A stretch of 64,000 nt of DNA from Lumbricus rubellus (lineage: Eukaryota > Annelida > Clitellata > Crassiclitellata > Lumbricidae), in assembly GCA_945859605.1 (NCBI GenBank), contig OX243827.1, forward strand, positions 992,501 through 1,056,500, given 5' to 3'. The notes beneath the pieces were generated by a model. The model was not told the DNA's origin. It made no database searches and saw only the letters and a program-made list of their open reading frames with translations. Shown piece after piece: positions 61,434 to 64,000 of this stretch (positions within the stretch are counted from its first letter, which is position 1; every line of letters starts with the position of its first letter). A program made the position numbers and the translations under genes.

Positions 61434-62913
61434 AACACTTCTTGTCCTCTTCGGTAAATATCATCTTCTTAGGAAATTTAAACTGATTATATATTCGTTT
61501 TATATTCTCCTCGAGTTTATCTACAAATATTTGACCAACATCATCATCTTCGCTTTCAGCTGTAAACGTCACAGGATCTTGTGAATATACGCTATCATCG
61601 AAGCATTTTATGTAGTAACAAAAGGAGCTAGGAATATGCTTTTGATATTTATTAGTGTACGAAAACTCTGGATTTGGTTGGCAAGTGGCTATTGGCTTCA
61701 CAAAAGACTCGAAATCAGCGTAGACAATAAACGGAACCCTCATAGATCTGTTATAATTTTTAAAACTTAACATTGTTCCTGGTTCTGGCATTTCTATATT
61801 TTGTGCGTTATGTTGAGAGCAGTACTCGCTGTGTTTCTTAAGCGCTTCTATCGTTGTGTAACCACTCATACATCTTTTACAATAATGCATCGAATGAGTC
61901 CCCAATGTCATCAATCTGTTAAAATTCTTTATCCAGCAATAATGTTTCCTTTCTCCATCAGATATAAGTAGTAGATCAATACTACTTTCAGACTTAGACA
62001 GATAAAGCGGGTATACTTCTTTTTCGTAACCAAATACATTAACATTAATATTATTATTTCTCTCAAATTTACCTATCACATTAGCATCAGCAGCAACTGG
62101 AAACTCAATACCACTCCAATTAAGTTTTTTCGATTGTTCTTTCAAAGTCTTAGTTATTACCTGTGGGTTTTTTTCTATAGGGTTCAAAGCTCTGGTAATA
62201 CACCATTTGAAGCATTCTTCGTCTTCGTTTTTCATATTTATAATAGCCTTTTTATTAGCTAAGAAGTTGGGAAGCGGAATGTAAGAACTACCTCTTAAGG
62301 GTGTATATTTTACCGTATTGATATCTAATTTTACAACAGCTTTAAATCTCCAATTACTTCCTCGCTTCTGAAAACTAGCAATAGACTCCATGATCTTATC
62401 CTTTTTTCTGCTGTATATTTCGTTCACGTCGGTTGCTTCTAAAATAACTTCTGTCTTAGAAACGAATGGATAATCCTCAGAATTTACTTCTCCAGATTTC
62501 ATATCTACTCGTTCCATAGTACAAGTAAGAATTAAATTAGTCTTTGTCTGACGATTACTGGACAATAGATTAACTACCTGCGGTCTGACGAAATCAAGAA
62601 ACGACGAAGCATCCATTCCATTAATTCCATCTATTCTATATTGCTTGGTGAATCCTTTAATAGCTGACGCGGTTTCTCGAATTTTAATTTCATCAAATAT
62701 CCTGGAAACAGTTGATTTCAACGATTCCAGTTTTTCATTAACTTCTCGTTCAGGCACATAACTAAGTAACCAATCCGCAAAATCATTTATTTTGGATCTA
62801 ACCTTATTTTTGTATGTTCTCGTAGGCACTACTGGTTTGTACTTTCTCGGCGTAAGCGTTGGAACCTTTATGTCAGGTACCGATGAGTCGAGCAAGTGTT
62901 CAACATGGTTCAT
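61387..62913 (-). CDS. Protein-primed DNA polymerase B, N-terminal part
   Basis: A 508-residue frame. A region of about 340 residues is typical of Polinton polymerase N-termini (terminal-protein-like, not otherwise assignable). It is followed by a C2H2-type finger (YCKRCMSGYTTIEALKKHSE, near 345-370) and exonuclease motif I (PFIVYADFESF, near 397). It ends CHICEKNVG at a homopolymer shift, with the rest of the enzyme in 59,316-61,433. The start Met follows a 59-bp gap from the upstream SAP-like gene. Confidence 0.88.
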   Translation of the reverse strand: MNHVEHLLDSSVPDIKVPTLTPRKYKPVVPTRTYKNKVRSKINDFADWLLSYVPEREVNEKLESLKSTVSRIFDEIKIRETASAIKGFTKQYRIDGINGMDASSFLDFVRPQVVNLLSSNRQTKTNLILTCTMERVDMKSGEVNSEDYPFVSKTEVILEATDVNEIYSRKKDKIMESIASFQKRGSNWRFKAVVKLDINTVKYTPLRGSSYIPLPNFLANKKAIINMKNEDEECFKWCITRALNPIEKNPQVITKTLKEQSKKLNWSGIEFPVAADANVIGKFERNNNINVNVFGYEKEVYPLYLSKSESSIDLLLISDGERKHYCWIKNFNRLMTLGTHSMHYCKRCMSGYTTIEALKKHSEYCSQHNAQNIEMPEPGTMLSFKNYNRSMRVPFIVYADFESFVKPIATCQPNPEFSYTNKYQKHIPSSFCYYIKCFDDSVYSQDPVTFTAESEDDDVGQIFVDKLEENIKRIYNQFKFPKKMIFTEEDKKCFDAATICHICEKNVG

Positions 62914-62972
62914 GTTTCTTAAACTACTTTTCTTTAAATCAATTTTATCTTACCACGCAAAAATATTAATAT

Positions 62973-63299
62973 CTATCTCTCATACACTTTAATTTCGTAT
63001 CTATCTTTCCAGACATTTCCGTTATGATAAGCTATTATGCCAGCACTCTGGCCATACGCCTTAACGGCTTTATACATCGATGGATACGAGGTAACAACGC
63101 CAGTCTCTCGATCTATAATATCTACTCTTCTCGGTTGTTTCCTGATACTACCCAACGTGTCATGAAATGGCATAGCCGTGTAGTCTGTCGGAAGAATATT
63201 CTTTTCGATCAATACAGCTATAAGTTGAGGTTTGCTGAGATGTGAAGTACCTGTAACAGTGTGCTGCTTGGCTAACATTCTTAGCTCTGGTAGCTTCAT
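62973..63299 (-). CDS. Small Polinton protein with SAP-like helices and a NUMOD-like segment
   Basis: A 108-residue frame. Residues 1-36 (MKLPELRMLAKQHTVTGTSH, LSKPQLIAVLI) have the helix-loop-helix pattern of SAP/Rho-N DNA-binding domains. Residues about 57-104 (VDIIDRETGVVTSYPSMYKA .. GNVWKDRYEIKVYE) resemble the NUMOD1-type helix-turn-helix found beside homing nucleases. A DNA-binding or packaging accessory role is possible but inferred only from these patterns. It lies 16 bp after the capsid-like gene. Confidence 0.55.
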   Translation of the reverse strand: MKLPELRMLAKQHTVTGTSHLSKPQLIAVLIEKNILPTDYTAMPFHDTLGSIRKQPRRVDIIDRETGVVTSYPSMYKAVKAYGQSAGIIAYHNGNVWKDRYEIKVYER

Positions 63300-63315
63300 A
63301 ATATATAAGTATTCT

Positions 63316-64000
63316 TTAAATCAATTTTCCATACACAACACTCATTTTCTGACCATCCGATTGGAACTGCAGCAACCTATCTGAAATTACGACAGCATAC
63401 GCTTCCGTGTCGGCTGGCACTGCTGCATTGAAAAGAGCCTTAATCTGAATATCAACGACTGACGATTTCAAGCGCTCGGATTGTTTGCTTACATCGAACA
63501 CGAACAACGGGTATAATTCTTTATAATCAACAGGTGTTATATTGCTTTGCGTAATCAACTTATCCATACCATAGAATGTTTGACTAAAGGAGGACGCGTC
63601 TCTGTACGCTCTGGAGAATTGTTGATTAGGAAACGACAGGTTATGGTCGACAGCTGGGTATCTTTCTTGATTCATCATTACATAAATGTTCTTGAGATCG
63701 CAGTGATTAAATAGCGATGGATTACTTTCCTGATTACCGCTACGGTCCGTCTGAAATCCTACGATTATATATCTAGGTTTCTCAGGTGAAGTTTTAACGC
63801 TTAATCTCCAACTGAAACTTGTCGACTGAGGAACTGTTATTGTGTCGCATTGACGAGCTCTATACGCAACTGGCAACGTTAATTTCGATTCAATCGTCTT
63901 ATACAACTGCATTCGTTCCATATCAGAAAGAATGACGTGTGGAATAAACCATGAAATCTTGTTTATCGCAACTTTTCCAGCAGCTGCAGCGTTATCTCGG
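63316..64000 (-). CDS. Major capsid-like protein, C-terminal part (runs off the window)
   Basis: The frame is open from the window edge to the stop at 63,316 (about 227 residues visible). VAINKISWFIPHVILSD, then KPRYIIVGFQTDR, HCDLKNIYVMMNQERYP, ELYPLFVFDVSKQSERLKSS and AYAVVISDRLLQF fit the second jelly-roll domain of Polinton-type double-jelly-roll major capsid proteins as I know the family. The N-terminal jelly roll would lie beyond 64,000. The Met at 63,921 is internal, not the start. No lesion is seen in the visible part. Confidence 0.7.
   Translation of the reverse strand, partial: RDNAAAAGKVAINKISWFIPHVILSDMERMQLYKTIESKLTLPVAYRARQCDTITVPQSTSFSWRLSVKTSPEKPRYIIVGFQTDRSGNQESNPSLFNHCDLKNIYVMMNQERYPAVDHNLSFPNQQFSRAYRDASSFSQTFYGMDKLITQSNITPVDYKELYPLFVFDVSKQSERLKSSVVDIQIKALFNAAVPADTEAYAVVISDRLLQFQSDGQKMSVVYGKLI

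Larger units (their letters stand above)
57725..64000 (-). mobile_element. Maverick/Polinton (left part, continues beyond the window)
   Basis: Compact genes on one strand with gaps of 2-60 bp, no introns and no zinc-finger sequence. Protein-primed DNA polymerase B, adenovirus-type cysteine protease and a double-jelly-roll-like capsid protein together define the Maverick/Polinton lineage. Integrase and packaging ATPase are expected beyond position 64,000. Two genes carry frame breaks, so this copy may be inactive. Only the condition of the copy is described here. Confidence 0.9.

Overview
This is metazoan nuclear DNA. It has intron-containing genes, tandem C2H2 zinc-finger genes and almost every class of animal transposable element. 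It is AT-rich, and the palindrome TAGGCCTA is scattered through the non-coding parts. Foldback elements built of 15-bp repeats, a Maverick/Polinton and CR1/jockey-like LINEs suggest a marine invertebrate. An echinoderm-like deuterostome is plausible because the foldbacks resemble sea-urchin TU elements, but the species cannot be fixed from this window.

Layout. (1) 1-17,100: three tandem paralogous zinc-finger loci on the minus strand, separated by transposons. Locus 1 is internally amplified and broken, locus 2 has 14 fingers, and locus 3 has about 17. Loci 2 and 3 end in the same unusual C-terminal module. (2) 17,800-22,660: nested transposons, including a 3.1-kb hAT-like element filled by an 86-bp satellite. 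(3) 24,220-29,718: a young Ty3/gypsy-type LTR element with two 795-bp LTRs whose reverse transcriptase is deleted. (4) 31,557-39,722: a DEG/ENaC/ASIC-type channel gene on the minus strand. Six exons can be placed with good confidence and a seventh is tentative; the introns are loaded with hAT, TTAA-target, foldback, LINE and SINE sequence, and exon 1 carries a frameshift. (5) 39,900-48,150: short TIR elements, trinucleotide arrays, LINE 3' ends and a full-length tRNA-derived SINE. (6) 48,879-50,900: a fourth, decayed zinc-finger locus. (7) 51,414-52,640: a foldback-in-foldback nest. (8) 53,770-57,246: a different zinc-finger gene cut in two by a LINE. (9) 57,725-64,000: the left part of a Maverick/Polinton, all on the minus strand, encoding a capsid-like protein, a small SAP-like protein, protein-primed DNA polymerase B (frameshifted), an adenovirus-type protease and a fiber-like protein. 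The last combines phage-like stalk motifs with a C1q-like head.

The zinc-finger loci are one expanding family. Three of the four loci keep an upstream AAAATGGCG-type site followed 44-51 bp later by a CTGCCATCTAGTG-type site, which suggests a shared promoter module. The most novel material is the Polinton fiber, the frameshift-derived linkers and C-terminal module of the zinc-finger family, and the catalogue of precisely bounded nested elements.
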